Shown here piece after piece: positions 15,395 through 23,506 of a stretch of 24,044 nt of DNA (its first letter is position 1; each line of letters begins with the position of its first letter). The DNA is taken from positions 1 to 24,044 of the forward strand of contig DLPY01000081.1 in assembly GCA_002478685.1 (NCBI GenBank). Direction: 5' to 3'. Below the pieces are notes generated by a model that saw nothing but the letters and a program-made list of their open reading frames with translations, searched no databases and was not told the DNA's origin. Origin of the DNA: Flavobacteriaceae bacterium UBA7446. GTDB taxonomy: Bacteria; Bacteroidota; Bacteroidia; Flavobacteriales; Flavobacteriaceae. A program made the position numbers and the translations under genes.

Positions 15395-15427
15395 CAAATA
15401 TACTTCCTTGACTAAAACGAAAACAAA
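15395..15427 (-). promoter_or_regulatory. aminotransferase gene promoter (TTTG -33, TATATTTG -7)
   Basis: On minus, TTTG (15427-15424), a 21-nt spacer and TATATTTG (15402-15395) make a complete Bacteroidota-type promoter. The -7 element ends 15 bases before the ATG, so the leader should be only about 8-10 nt. Confidence 0.65.
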
Positions 15428-15447
15428 TTTTTAATCAACAGCTTCCG

Positions 15448-15455
15448 TATTTTTG
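15448..15455 (+). promoter_or_regulatory. rsmG promoter, -7 element TATTTTTG
   Basis: Exact TAnnTTTG match, followed by CGCAA, only 11 bases before the rsmG ATG. This implies an almost leaderless mRNA. No clear TTTG -33 element was found. Confidence 0.5.
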
Positions 15456-15466
15456 CGCAATAAATT

Positions 15467-16087
15467 ATGATAGAATCTATTTTTAATCAATTTCCAAATC
15501 TAAGTCCGCTGCAAAAAGAGCAATTTGAAGCGTTAAATCCGTTATATAATGCTTGGAATCAACGAATCAATGTTATTTCGCGCAACGATATGGATCACTT
15601 TTACACGCGTCATGTACTGCATTCGCTTGGCATTGCAAAAATTCATGCGTTTACGTCTAATTCAAAAATTTTAGATGTGGGTACTGGCGGTGGATTTCCC
15701 GGAATCCCGTTAGCAATAATGTTTCCACAGGTGCAGTTTACTTTGGTAGACTCCATTGGAAAAAAAATCAATGTAGTCAATGCAGTGATAGATACGCTTA
15801 ATCTCAAAAATGTTAGCGCATTTCATCAACGCGCTGAAGATGTTGAGAACATTTTCGATTTTGTAGTTAGCAGGGCGGTCACGCGCATGGAGCGATTTGT
15901 TCCCTGGGTACAAGACAAAATCAGTACAAGCCACAAGCACGTACGTGCTAATGGGATTTTGTACTTAAAAGGTGGTGATTTGGAGGAGGAACTTGCGCCC
16001 TTTCCAAAGGCTGAAGTGTTTCATTTGCAGCAATTTTTTACGGAATCGTTTTTTGAAACAAAAAAGGTGGTGTATTTGCCTATTTAG
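15467..16087 (+). CDS. rsmG: 16S rRNA (guanine527-N7)-methyltransferase RsmG (GidB)
   Basis: SAM-dependent methyltransferase of the 530 loop of 16S rRNA; loss of this enzyme is a known route to low-level streptomycin resistance. The 206 residues are normal length. Features are the N-terminal YNAWNQRINVISRNDMDHFYTRHVLHSL type signature (about 27-54), the SAM motif ILDVGTGGGFPGIPLAI (68-84), TLVDSIGKKINVV (92-104), and FVVSRAVTRMERFVPW (the SRA motif). It is monocistronic, with a promoter-like element directly upstream, and its stop overlaps the pruA stop by 4 bases tail-to-tail. Confidence 0.96.
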   Translation: MIESIFNQFPNLSPLQKEQFEALNPLYNAWNQRINVISRNDMDHFYTRHVLHSLGIAKIHAFTSNSKILDVGTGGGFPGIPLAIMFPQVQFTLVDSIGKKINVVNAVIDTLNLKNVSAFHQRAEDVENIFDFVVSRAVTRMERFVPWVQDKISTSHKHVRANGILYLKGGDLEEELAPFPKAEVFHLQQFFTESFFETKKVVYLPI

Positions 16088-17709
16088 TCCATACACGGAT
16101 AGCGGTAGTCAGTTGCGGGCACAAGCGTTTCCTTAATCAATCGTGGTGATACCCAGCGCAGAAGGTTTAATGCCGAACCCGCCTTGTCGTTTGTACCCGA
16201 CGCACGACTTCCCCCAAAAGGTTGTTGTCCTACAACAGCACCACTTGGTTTATCATTGATGTAAAAATTACCTGCTGCGTGTCGTAGTTTTTTTGACGCA
16301 TCTTCAATGAACTTGCGGTCTTGCGCAATAATAGCACCCGTAAGTCCATATTCAGAAGTTGTATTTACCAAATCTAGCGTTGCTTCACACTCTGAATCTT
16401 CATACACATAAACCGTGACCACGGGTCCAAAAAGCTCAGTTTCCATGGTGATGTAGTGCGGATTTGTGGTTTTTAGCAGCGTGGGATGCACAAAATAACC
16501 AGTGCTTTTGTCGTAAGTTCCACCTGTCAAAACTTCCACGTCTTTATCTTTTTTGGCTTGGTCAATATAGTGCGCCAATTTATCGAATGAGCCTTCATGA
16601 ATAACAGCCGTAATAAAATTATTCATGTCTTCTGGCGAGCCAATAGTGAAACTTTTTATGTTTTCAACGACGCCATCAAGAATTTTATCAGCAATAGATT
16701 TGGGTAAATAAATCCGAGAAGCGGCTGAGCATTTTTGTCCTTGAAATTCATAGCCGCCGCGTGTAATGGCGGTAATTACTGTAGGAATATCAGCAGTGTG
16801 ATGTGCGAAAATAAAATCCTTACCACCCGTTTCGCCTACAACTCTGGGGTAGTTTTGATAGGAAGATAAGTTGTTTCCAATTTGCGTCCAGAGGTTTTTA
16901 AAAACTTCTGTAGAGCCCGTAAAATGCAATCCAGCAAATTTTGGATGTTCCAATACGACATCCGAAATCATTACAGGGTCTCCTGAAACTAAGTTAATCA
17001 CACCATCAGGGACACCAGCTTCCTCAAAAATATCCATGATTACTTTAGCGGAAAACATTTGATGGTCGCTTGGCTTCCAAACAATTACGTTGCCCATTAG
17101 TGCAGGAGCTGCGCATATATTTCCCGCAATGGCAGTAAAATTAAAAGGGGTAACAGCGTAAACAAATCCTTCTAATGCACGGTATTCTAATCGATTTACT
17201 ACTCCATCTCCTTGAATAGGCTGCTGGGCATAAATGTCTGCAGCAAACTTAACCCCAAAGCGTAAAAAGTCAGCAAATTCGCAAGCGGCATCAATTTCAG
17301 CTTGAAAAATATTTTTCGATTGCGCCAACATGGTGGACGCATTAATTTTTGCGCGATATGGTCCCGAAATAAGATCGGCGGCTTTTAAAAAAACAGATGC
17401 CCTATGTTCAAATGACATGTTTTCCCAATCACTTTTAGCGTTGAGTGCTGCTGCAATGGCTTTCTCAACATGAGATTTATCTGCCAAACTATACGTCCCC
17501 AGCGAGTGTTTGTGGTCGTGCGGAGGTGCCATGTTTGCTCGCTTTTTTGTAACTACTTTTTCAGCGCCAATATACAGCGGAACAGTTATAGGACTACTGA
17601 ACATTTCTTTATAAGTGGTAAGCACTTCAGCACGTTCTGTACTGCCTTTACGATAATCAAGAACAGGCTCGTTTACGGGTTTTGGTACCGAAAAAAAACT
17701 ATTTGACAT
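16084..17709 (-). CDS. pruA: 1-pyrroline-5-carboxylate (glutamate-5-semialdehyde) dehydrogenase
   Basis: NAD-dependent aldehyde dehydrogenase that oxidises pyrroline-5-carboxylate/glutamate semialdehyde to glutamate in proline breakdown. The 541 residues fit the stand-alone P5CDH family, which is longer than ordinary ALDHs; no proline dehydrogenase domain is fused. Visible are TPFNFTAIAGN (187-197), WKPSD (211-215), FTGSTEVF (263-270), general base E293 in VVGETGGKDF, catalytic C327 in FQGQKCSAASRIY, and ELFGPVVTVYVY. It lies 17 bp downstream of apaG on the same strand, with no visible promoter in the gap, so it is probably last in a plug-apaG-pruA unit. No proline dehydrogenase gene lies nearby. 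Confidence 0.95.
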   Translation of the reverse strand: MSNSFFSVPKPVNEPVLDYRKGSTERAEVLTTYKEMFSSPITVPLYIGAEKVVTKKRANMAPPHDHKHSLGTYSLADKSHVEKAIAAALNAKSDWENMSFEHRASVFLKAADLISGPYRAKINASTMLAQSKNIFQAEIDAACEFADFLRFGVKFAADIYAQQPIQGDGVVNRLEYRALEGFVYAVTPFNFTAIAGNICAAPALMGNVIVWKPSDHQMFSAKVIMDIFEEAGVPDGVINLVSGDPVMISDVVLEHPKFAGLHFTGSTEVFKNLWTQIGNNLSSYQNYPRVVGETGGKDFIFAHHTADIPTVITAITRGGYEFQGQKCSAASRIYLPKSIADKILDGVVENIKSFTIGSPEDMNNFITAVIHEGSFDKLAHYIDQAKKDKDVEVLTGGTYDKSTGYFVHPTLLKTTNPHYITMETELFGPVVTVYVYEDSECEATLDLVNTTSEYGLTGAIIAQDRKFIEDASKKLRHAAGNFYINDKPSGAVVGQQPFGGSRASGTNDKAGSALNLLRWVSPRLIKETLVPATDYRYPCMD

Positions 17710-17726
17710 AATGATTGGTTTTAGGG

Positions 17727-18113
17727 TTAGTTAAGCGCAAAGGGTGGACTAAGTTCAAACTTGGGAATATAGACTCTAAATTTTTTTGTGGAAGCAAGAT
17801 TTGTCATGTTATAGTGCCCTTGCATAGCACCAAGTGGAGAAGATAGCAAACAGCCCGATTCGTAGGTGTATACTTGTCTAGGCTTAATAACAGGCTTTTT
17901 TCCTACAACACCTTCGCCATCAACAAAAGAAGTTGCTTCGAGCGCATCAAAAATCTTCCAATGCCTAGACTGCAATTGGACAATATCTTTTCCTTGATTT
18001 GAAATAGAAATACGGTAACCAAATGAGAAATGCAATCGATAGTTCTTAAAGTAGGTTCCTTCAAAAAACGATACTACTGATATGCGTATTCCTTGTGTTA
18101 CTTGTTGAATCAT
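17727..18113 (-). CDS. apaG: ApaG-domain protein
   Basis: Small (128 aa) beta-sandwich protein of the ApaG/DUF525 family. In Salmonella it is linked to cobalt resistance and magnesium efflux, and the fold is shared with F-box protein C-terminal domains; its biochemical activity is not settled. Family signatures are FGYRISISNQG (about 31-41), RHWKIFDA (50-57), GVVGKKPVIKPRQVYTYESG (68-87) and PLGAMQGHY (92-100). It starts 23 bp after the plug gene stop and ends 17 bp before pruA, with only a near-consensus TACCTTTA element upstream, so co-transcription with both neighbours is likely. Confidence 0.93.
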   Translation of the reverse strand: MIQQVTQGIRISVVSFFEGTYFKNYRLHFSFGYRISISNQGKDIVQLQSRHWKIFDALEATSFVDGEGVVGKKPVIKPRQVYTYESGCLLSSPLGAMQGHYNMTNLASTKKFRVYIPKFELSPPFALN

Positions 18114-18136
18114 TGCAATAAAGGTAGTGATTTTTA

Positions 18137-19387
18137 CTATAATCCAATGTCTTTTGAATTTGCACTTCCAACAGCGATTAGTTCATCGCAGCGAGCCCCG
18201 AGTGGACGATAATACACAAATGCCCAATAGGTGTTTTCCGTTGGCCAATAACTTCCAGAAATAAGATTGTCATAAGACGTGCCTTCAAAATCTTTACTAA
18301 CAAATTTGTAGTTGTAAATGCCTTGTTTAAGTAAAAGTTCCGCTTGAAAGCGTTCGGTTTCTGGATTGTATTTTAGTTTATTTTCTTCGCTTTTAATGTG
18401 TTGATTAAAATCACCAACAATAAAATGCTCTGCATCAAATAAAAAATCCTCGCTAAAAAGTGAAAAAATTACCATACTGTAATCGGATTCGGTATGCGGA
18501 TTTGCTCCTTGAAATACATTAATACGGAAATCTCCATTGATATCTGGTGCATAGGTGTATGGGCGTCCAGCACGAACCCATTGCGGTTCCAAAAAAGATA
18601 CAAACACACTGTCACGAAGTACGTAAGCTACATTTCCACCACCACCTCGAATGTCTTGCGTTTCAAAAAAATGATATTCATTTCCACCAGCGAAAAGAGT
18701 TTCGGGTTTGTAGGTAAATTCCAATTTATTTCCCAGTGTGTAGGTTGCATTTCCAGCCGAACGCCACGTTTGCCATTGTTGGTTTTGCGCTACAAAAATC
18801 TTTAACTGCTGTTCGGGAATGCTGAAGCTTAGTCCGCTGGTGATCAAACTCAAATGTACACTTTGGTGTGTTTGAATTTCGTTTATATGTTGCGCACGTT
18901 TCACGCGCATCCTTATGGCTGTGGCTTCGTCAACCACTACGAAGCGTTTTTGAAGAACAAGATTCCGATTATCATCCCAAATTTTTAAGATGTAATTGCC
19001 ACTTTTTTTGAGGCGTGTTTGTTTGTTTGGGAGCTCTAATTTGTAGTTGATATAAGATTGCAATGTACCCACCGAATAAGAAATGTCTTGAATCCGAATA
19101 TTATCATAGCCATCCATAAAATCGGCTCGAAACAAGTCGCTTTTCTCCCAATTGGCATTAGCGCGCTCTACTGTATAATAATACGTGCTGTCGTCTGCGT
19201 TTAAATCGTCAAATCGCAGCGTAATCGACTCATTTAGTGGTACTATGGGTAAAGACGTGTTTTGCTCATTTACGTAAAAAAGGACGCTTTTTATATGCTC
19301 TGGCGGTGAAAATTCGGACAAAAACTGTCCAAAAGCACTTGTAGAAAGTAGTAAAAGAAGAAGATTTTGTTTAAGAACTGAATTCAA
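18137..19387 (-). CDS. type IX secretion system plug-like protein (DUF5103 family)
   Basis: Resembles the DUF5103/T9SS plug family. A member of this family closes the periplasmic side of the SprA translocon in Flavobacterium; here function is by family resemblance. The start used is TTG (19387-19385), which gives 416 residues and a clean signal peptide, MNSVLKQNLLLLLLSTSAFG, before a mature Gln. ATGs at 19465 and 19444 would add 26 or 19 residues ahead of the signal, and the first lies upstream of the likely promoter element (19460-19453). The mature part is beta-rich, with IKSVLFYVNEQNTSLPIVPL near the N-terminus, the GYDNIRIQDISYSVGTLQSY region and, toward the C-terminus, a LLKQGIYNYKFV segment. 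It is followed by apaG and pruA and is divergent from nqrA. Confidence 0.8.
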   Translation of the reverse strand: MNSVLKQNLLLLLLSTSAFGQFLSEFSPPEHIKSVLFYVNEQNTSLPIVPLNESITLRFDDLNADDSTYYYTVERANANWEKSDLFRADFMDGYDNIRIQDISYSVGTLQSYINYKLELPNKQTRLKKSGNYILKIWDDNRNLVLQKRFVVVDEATAIRMRVKRAQHINEIQTHQSVHLSLITSGLSFSIPEQQLKIFVAQNQQWQTWRSAGNATYTLGNKLEFTYKPETLFAGGNEYHFFETQDIRGGGGNVAYVLRDSVFVSFLEPQWVRAGRPYTYAPDINGDFRINVFQGANPHTESDYSMVIFSLFSEDFLFDAEHFIVGDFNQHIKSEENKLKYNPETERFQAELLLKQGIYNYKFVSKDFEGTSYDNLISGSYWPTENTYWAFVYYRPLGARCDELIAVGSANSKDIGL

Positions 19388-19452
19388 ATTAGCTTGGTTT
19401 AGAGATGTTTTTTCAGATAGGAAAATGCATTTGTCAAAAAGCATAAACTTTT

Positions 19453-19460
19453 CAAAGTTA
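19453..19460 (-). promoter_or_regulatory. plug-apaG-pruA promoter, -7 element TAACTTTG
   Basis: Exact TAnnTTTG match on minus, 65 bases before the TTG start (8 before the ATG at 19444). No clear -33 TTTG at proper spacing. Confidence 0.45.
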
Positions 19461-19533
19461 AACAAACTGTTTATTGGTTGATAAAATTATGTATTTACGT
19501 TTGATAATACTTTACTTTTAACGGTCTGTACCT

Positions 19534-19541
19534 TACATTTG
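19534..19541 (+). promoter_or_regulatory. nqr operon promoter, -7 element TACATTTG
   Basis: Exact TAnnTTTG match followed by CACTGC, 21 bases before the chosen nqrA ATG. A TTTG at 19500-19503 is too far away (30-nt spacer) to be a standard -33 element. Confidence 0.5.
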
Positions 19542-19562
19542 CACTGCAAAAAACAACCACAT

Positions 19563-20915
19563 ATGTCCGCTGACATAACCTTAAAAAAAGGTCTCTCAAT
19601 TCCCTTGAATGGTGAAGCAACCAGAAAAATTATTGCGCCCAAAACTTTCAACAATTTTATTATTTATCCAGATGATTTTCATGGTGTCGTTCCAAAAATG
19701 CTTCTCAAAGAGGGAGAAAAAGTTTCACTTGGGCAACCAGTATTTTTTTCTAAGGTAAGTCCTGAAATTCAGTTTGTATCCCCAGTTAGCGGTGTATTGT
19801 TAAAAATTGTTCGCGGTGCTAAACGCCGTATTTTGGAAATTCAGATTGAGTCAGATGGAAAAGATAACGCTATAAAACACAAAATGACCAAGTTAGATAA
19901 GCTTAGTGATGTAGATGTTAAAGCGCATTTGTTGGCTTCGGGATGCTGGCCATTTATCAAGCAACGTCCTTATGACGTAGTGGCAAATCCGAACAACGCA
20001 CCAAAAGGAATATTTATTTCTGGTTTTAATACGGCTCCACTTGCTGCTGATGTAGCTTTTGTGTTGGACAGTCAACAAGAAGATTTTCAAAATGGAATTC
20101 ATGCGCTTGCTAAATTGGCACCTAAAGTGCACCTCTCTGTTTCGGCTGACGACACTTCTTTTTTATCTGATGTTAAGGGGGTAAAAATTCATCGTATTAA
20201 AGGTATTCATCCTGCAGGAAATGTGGGTGTGCAGATTCATCATATTGACCCCATCAATGCAGGCGAAACAGCTTGGGTGGTAAACCCCGAAGATGTGGCA
20301 CGCATCGGACGCTTTTTTGCTTCAGGAACTTTTGACCCGTCAAGAAAAGTTGCGGTTGTCGGACCAGTGGTTGGAAAACCTCAATACTTCCAAACCCGCA
20401 TTGGTGCCGCGGTTGAGCCTCTTCTCAAGGAAGCAAGCATTTCCGCAAATGGACAAGTGCGTATCGTTAATGGAGATGTTCTCACCGGAGTGGCAACTCA
20501 TGCCGATGGCAGTATTGGGTTTTACAACAACACATTATCTGTTCTTAGAGAAGGAAATCGCTATCGCATGTTTGGTTGGTTGCCTTTTGTTGGGAGTAAG
20601 ATTTTCAGCATGTCACGAACATCGCTTTCGTGGTTGTTACCAAACCGTAAATATGCACTTGACACTAATATGAACGGTGAAGAACGTGCTTTGGTCGTTA
20701 CGGGCGAGATGGAACGCGTTTTGCCCATGGATATTTTTCCCATGCAGTTACTGAAAGAGTGTATGGCGCAAAATATTGAAAAGATGGAGGGACTTGGTAT
20801 TTATGAAGTTGCCCCCGAAGATTTTGCTCTGGTAGATTATGCAAGTACCTCCAAAATAGAGGCGCAAGCTATTATCCGTGATGCGTTAGATTTAATGATT
20901 AAAGAAGTTGGTTAA
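19563..20915 (+). CDS. nqrA: Na+-translocating NADH:quinone reductase subunit A
   Basis: Cytosol-facing subunit of the Na+-NQR complex that helps form the quinone site. I chose ATG 19563, giving MSADITLKKGLSIPLNG and 450 residues, the usual start and length; the upstream in-frame ATG at 19539 overlaps the promoter element. Visible are the N-terminal barrel-sandwich-like segment (LLKEGEKVSLGQPVFF, PVSGVLLKIVRGAKRRILEI), the Rossmann-like middle domain (KGIFISGFNTAPLAADV), and the NqrA-type C-terminal part with TNMNGEERALVVTGEMERVLPMDIFPMQLL. It is first of an operon in the order nqrABCDE, with a 10-bp gap to nqrB. Confidence 0.96.
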   Translation: MSADITLKKGLSIPLNGEATRKIIAPKTFNNFIIYPDDFHGVVPKMLLKEGEKVSLGQPVFFSKVSPEIQFVSPVSGVLLKIVRGAKRRILEIQIESDGKDNAIKHKMTKLDKLSDVDVKAHLLASGCWPFIKQRPYDVVANPNNAPKGIFISGFNTAPLAADVAFVLDSQQEDFQNGIHALAKLAPKVHLSVSADDTSFLSDVKGVKIHRIKGIHPAGNVGVQIHHIDPINAGETAWVVNPEDVARIGRFFASGTFDPSRKVAVVGPVVGKPQYFQTRIGAAVEPLLKEASISANGQVRIVNGDVLTGVATHADGSIGFYNNTLSVLREGNRYRMFGWLPFVGSKIFSMSRTSLSWLLPNRKYALDTNMNGEERALVVTGEMERVLPMDIFPMQLLKECMAQNIEKMEGLGIYEVAPEDFALVDYASTSKIEAQAIIRDALDLMIKEVG

Positions 20916-20925
20916 ATAGAATTAT

Positions 20926-22080
20926 ATGAAACTACGTGAACGTATTGACGCTATAAAAAAACCTTTTGGAAAAGGTCAAAAATTTGAGCGTTTTGCCCCT
21001 GCGGTAAATGCCTTTGATACTTTTTTGTTTGTACCTAATCATACTACCCGCAAAGGAGCGCATATCCGTGATGGCGTTGATTTAAAGCGCACTATGGTAA
21101 CCGTAATCATTGCGTTGTTACCTGCCTTTATTTATGGTGTTTATAACACAGGGTATCAGTATTTTATCCAATCTGGAATTGCCTTTACTTTTTGGGATGC
21201 TCTTCTGCATGGCGCACTTAAAATCATGCCTATGGTTGCGGTGTCATACGGAGTTGGACTTGCCATTGAATTTGCCTTTGCCGTATATCGTGGTCACGAG
21301 GTGAATGAGGGCTATTTGGTAACAGGCCTCTTAGTTCCTATGATTATGCCTGTTGATATTCCGCTTTGGATGGTTGGATTATCTGTTGCCTTTGCGGTAT
21401 TGATTGCCAAAGAAGCTTTTGGTGGAACAGGGATGAACATACTTAACCCTGCACTTACAGCTCGTGCCTTTGCCTTTTTTGCGTATCCAACTTATATGTC
21501 TGGAAACAAAGTTTGGGTTTCTGAAGCAAGTAACGTTGATGGTATTTCGGGTGAAACAATTTTGGGAAGTCTTGCTGCGGGTAACGATGTTAGATATTCC
21601 ATGTTTGATATGTTTATGGGTGCTATTCCGGGTTCTATTGCTGAAACCTCAACACTTTGGGTGTTGGTAGGTGCTGCTATTTTGATTTTCACGGGCGTTG
21701 GCAGTTGGCGTATCATGGTAGGTGGTGTGCTCGGCGCAGCTGCAACAGCATTCCTATTTAACCTTTGGGGTGCCAATACACTTATGTCTTTTAACTGGAT
21801 AAATCAACTTATTGTTGGCGGATTTGCTTTTGGTATTGTGTTTATGGCAACCGATCCCGTTTCTGCTGCACAAACTACTAAAGGAAAATGGATTTACGGA
21901 ATCCTTGTGGGGCTTTTCTGTATTCTTATCCGTGTATTTAATCCGGCATATCCAGAAGGGGTTATGCTAGCCATACTATTGATGAACGTCTTTGCTCCTA
22001 CAATTGACCATTATATGGTTGAAGGAAATATCAAACGTCGTAAAAAACGTCTTAACGCATCACTAACTGCAGCATCATGA
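20926..22080 (+). CDS. nqrB: Na+-translocating NADH:quinone reductase subunit B
   Basis: Inner-membrane subunit of Na+-NQR that carries covalent FMN and riboflavin and forms part of the ion path. It has 384 residues with about ten membrane segments after a soluble N-terminus (residues 1-50). GGTGMNILNPALTARAFAFFAYP (about 166-188) and IPGSIAETSTLWVL are conserved. The Thr expected to carry FMN is T211, in D-G-I-S-G-E-T. The usual motif is SGAT, so Glu210 replaces the alanine before the flavinylated threonine. The TGA stop overlaps the nqrC ATG (ATGA), indicating translational coupling. Confidence 0.96.
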   Translation: MKLRERIDAIKKPFGKGQKFERFAPAVNAFDTFLFVPNHTTRKGAHIRDGVDLKRTMVTVIIALLPAFIYGVYNTGYQYFIQSGIAFTFWDALLHGALKIMPMVAVSYGVGLAIEFAFAVYRGHEVNEGYLVTGLLVPMIMPVDIPLWMVGLSVAFAVLIAKEAFGGTGMNILNPALTARAFAFFAYPTYMSGNKVWVSEASNVDGISGETILGSLAAGNDVRYSMFDMFMGAIPGSIAETSTLWVLVGAAILIFTGVGSWRIMVGGVLGAAATAFLFNLWGANTLMSFNWINQLIVGGFAFGIVFMATDPVSAAQTTKGKWIYGILVGLFCILIRVFNPAYPEGVMLAILLMNVFAPTIDHYMVEGNIKRRKKRLNASLTAAS

Positions 22081-22811
22081 ACAGAGATTCGAACGGATAT
22101 ACTTTTGGTTTTGCTGCTGCCATGGTTTTGGTAGTAGCCTCGGTACTTGCTTTTACGGCAAGTTCGCTCAAGGACCTACAAGCGGAAAATGTCCGCAAAG
22201 AAAAAATGCAAAATATCCTTTCCACTATTGGAATTAAAACTGATAGAGAAGGAGCAGAGAAGTTGTTCAACACCTACATCGTAGAACAATTAGCCTTGCG
22301 AAACGATGGCTCAGTAGACGATGCTGTTGATGCTTTTACTGATATCAAATTAGCTATTGAGATTAAGAAAGATGCCAACTACCAGCGTTTTCCATTGTAT
22401 GTGGCAAATGTCGATGCAGCTACATATTACATCATCCCACTTCGTGGTGCTGGACTTTGGAATGCCATTTGGGGTTACATTGCATTAAACGAAGACAAAA
22501 ACTCTATAAAAGGTGTGGTATTTGACCATCAAGGTGAAACGGCAGGACTGGGTGCCGAAATTACGCAGCAGTGGTTTATGAATCGCTTTGTTGACGAAAA
22601 GATATTTGATAAGTCTGGAGATCTGGTTGGGATTAGCGTTTCCAAAACCAATAATGACCCCAACGACACAGACAAAGAAGATCACGAGGTTGATGCCATT
22701 TCCGGCGCAACCATAACCGGTGATGGTGTTTCTGATATGATTATCGAACGTTTACAACACTATTTACCATACCTAAAAGCAACACCCGCAGACCTTGCGT
22801 ATAACAACTAA
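22077..22811 (+). CDS. nqrC: Na+-translocating NADH:quinone reductase subunit C
   Basis: Single-span membrane subunit with a periplasmic FMN-binding domain. The 244 residues start with a short N-tail and one membrane helix (about 8-27). The FMN-binding domain includes IIPLRGAGLWNAIWGYIALN (120-139), GETAGLGAEIT (158-168) and the flavinylation motif DAISGATITG, in which T212 should receive FMN through ApbE-type transfer. Unlike NqrB, this motif is canonical. It overlaps nqrB by 4 bases and ends 2 bases before nqrD. Confidence 0.96.
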   Translation: MNRDSNGYTFGFAAAMVLVVASVLAFTASSLKDLQAENVRKEKMQNILSTIGIKTDREGAEKLFNTYIVEQLALRNDGSVDDAVDAFTDIKLAIEIKKDANYQRFPLYVANVDAATYYIIPLRGAGLWNAIWGYIALNEDKNSIKGVVFDHQGETAGLGAEITQQWFMNRFVDEKIFDKSGDLVGISVSKTNNDPNDTDKEDHEVDAISGATITGDGVSDMIIERLQHYLPYLKATPADLAYNN

Positions 22812-22813
22812 TT

Positions 22814-23503
22814 ATGTCCAAACCAAAACCAAATAAAAAACCCGTAATTTTCTTTGTTGCCAAGGAACGTGAGCCACTTTTTTCAAAGAAAAACCGCGGT
22901 TTGTTAAAAGATCCGCTAGACGATAATAATCCCATTACTGTTCAAGTTTTAGGTATTTGTTCTGCCTTAGCTATCACGGTGCAACTCAAGCCTGCTGTAG
23001 TAATGACCCTTTCGGTAATTGCTGTAATGGCTGCCAGTAACGTTATCGTTTCTATCCTTCGAAATGCTATCCCTAACCGTATCCGAATTATTGTTCAATT
23101 AGTTGTAGTGGCTTCTATGGTTATTCTTGTTGATCAGGTCTTACGTGCTTTTGCATATGATGTTAGTAAAGAGCTTTCTATTTTTATTGGATTGATTATT
23201 ACCAACTGTATTGTAATGGGACGCCTTGAAGCATTTGCTCTTGGAAATGGCGTATGGAAATCCTTTTTGGATGGTGTTGGTAACGCTGCAGGATATGGCT
23301 TTATGCTCATTGCCGTGGCCTTTTTCCGCGAACTGTTGGGTTCTGGTAAACTGTATGGATTACAAGTTATCCCAGATGCGCTTTACGAAATGGGCTATGA
23401 AAACAATGGTTTAATGTTGCTTTCGCCTATGGCACTTATTACCCTTGGTCTTATTATTTGGATACAACGTGCACGAAATCGTAAACTCATCGAAAAAAAT
23501 TAA
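22814..23503 (+). CDS. nqrD: Na+-translocating NADH:quinone reductase subunit D
   Basis: Polytopic membrane subunit that with NqrE holds the intramembrane 2Fe-2S cluster. Conserved cysteines are C49 (LGICSALA) and C132 (ITNCIVMGR), the two positions expected. FFRELLGSGKLYG and GLMLLSPMALI are also family signatures. At 229 residues it is longer than the usual roughly 210. The extra is an N-terminal stretch of about 20-25 residues (KKPVIFFVAKEREPLF region) ahead of the conserved DPLDDNNPI, and no later Met or alternative start sits between them. The nqrE ATG follows 3 bases after the stop. Confidence 0.95.
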   Translation: MSKPKPNKKPVIFFVAKEREPLFSKKNRGLLKDPLDDNNPITVQVLGICSALAITVQLKPAVVMTLSVIAVMAASNVIVSILRNAIPNRIRIIVQLVVVASMVILVDQVLRAFAYDVSKELSIFIGLIITNCIVMGRLEAFALGNGVWKSFLDGVGNAAGYGFMLIAVAFFRELLGSGKLYGLQVIPDALYEMGYENNGLMLLSPMALITLGLIIWIQRARNRKLIEKN

Positions 23504-23506
23504 GTC

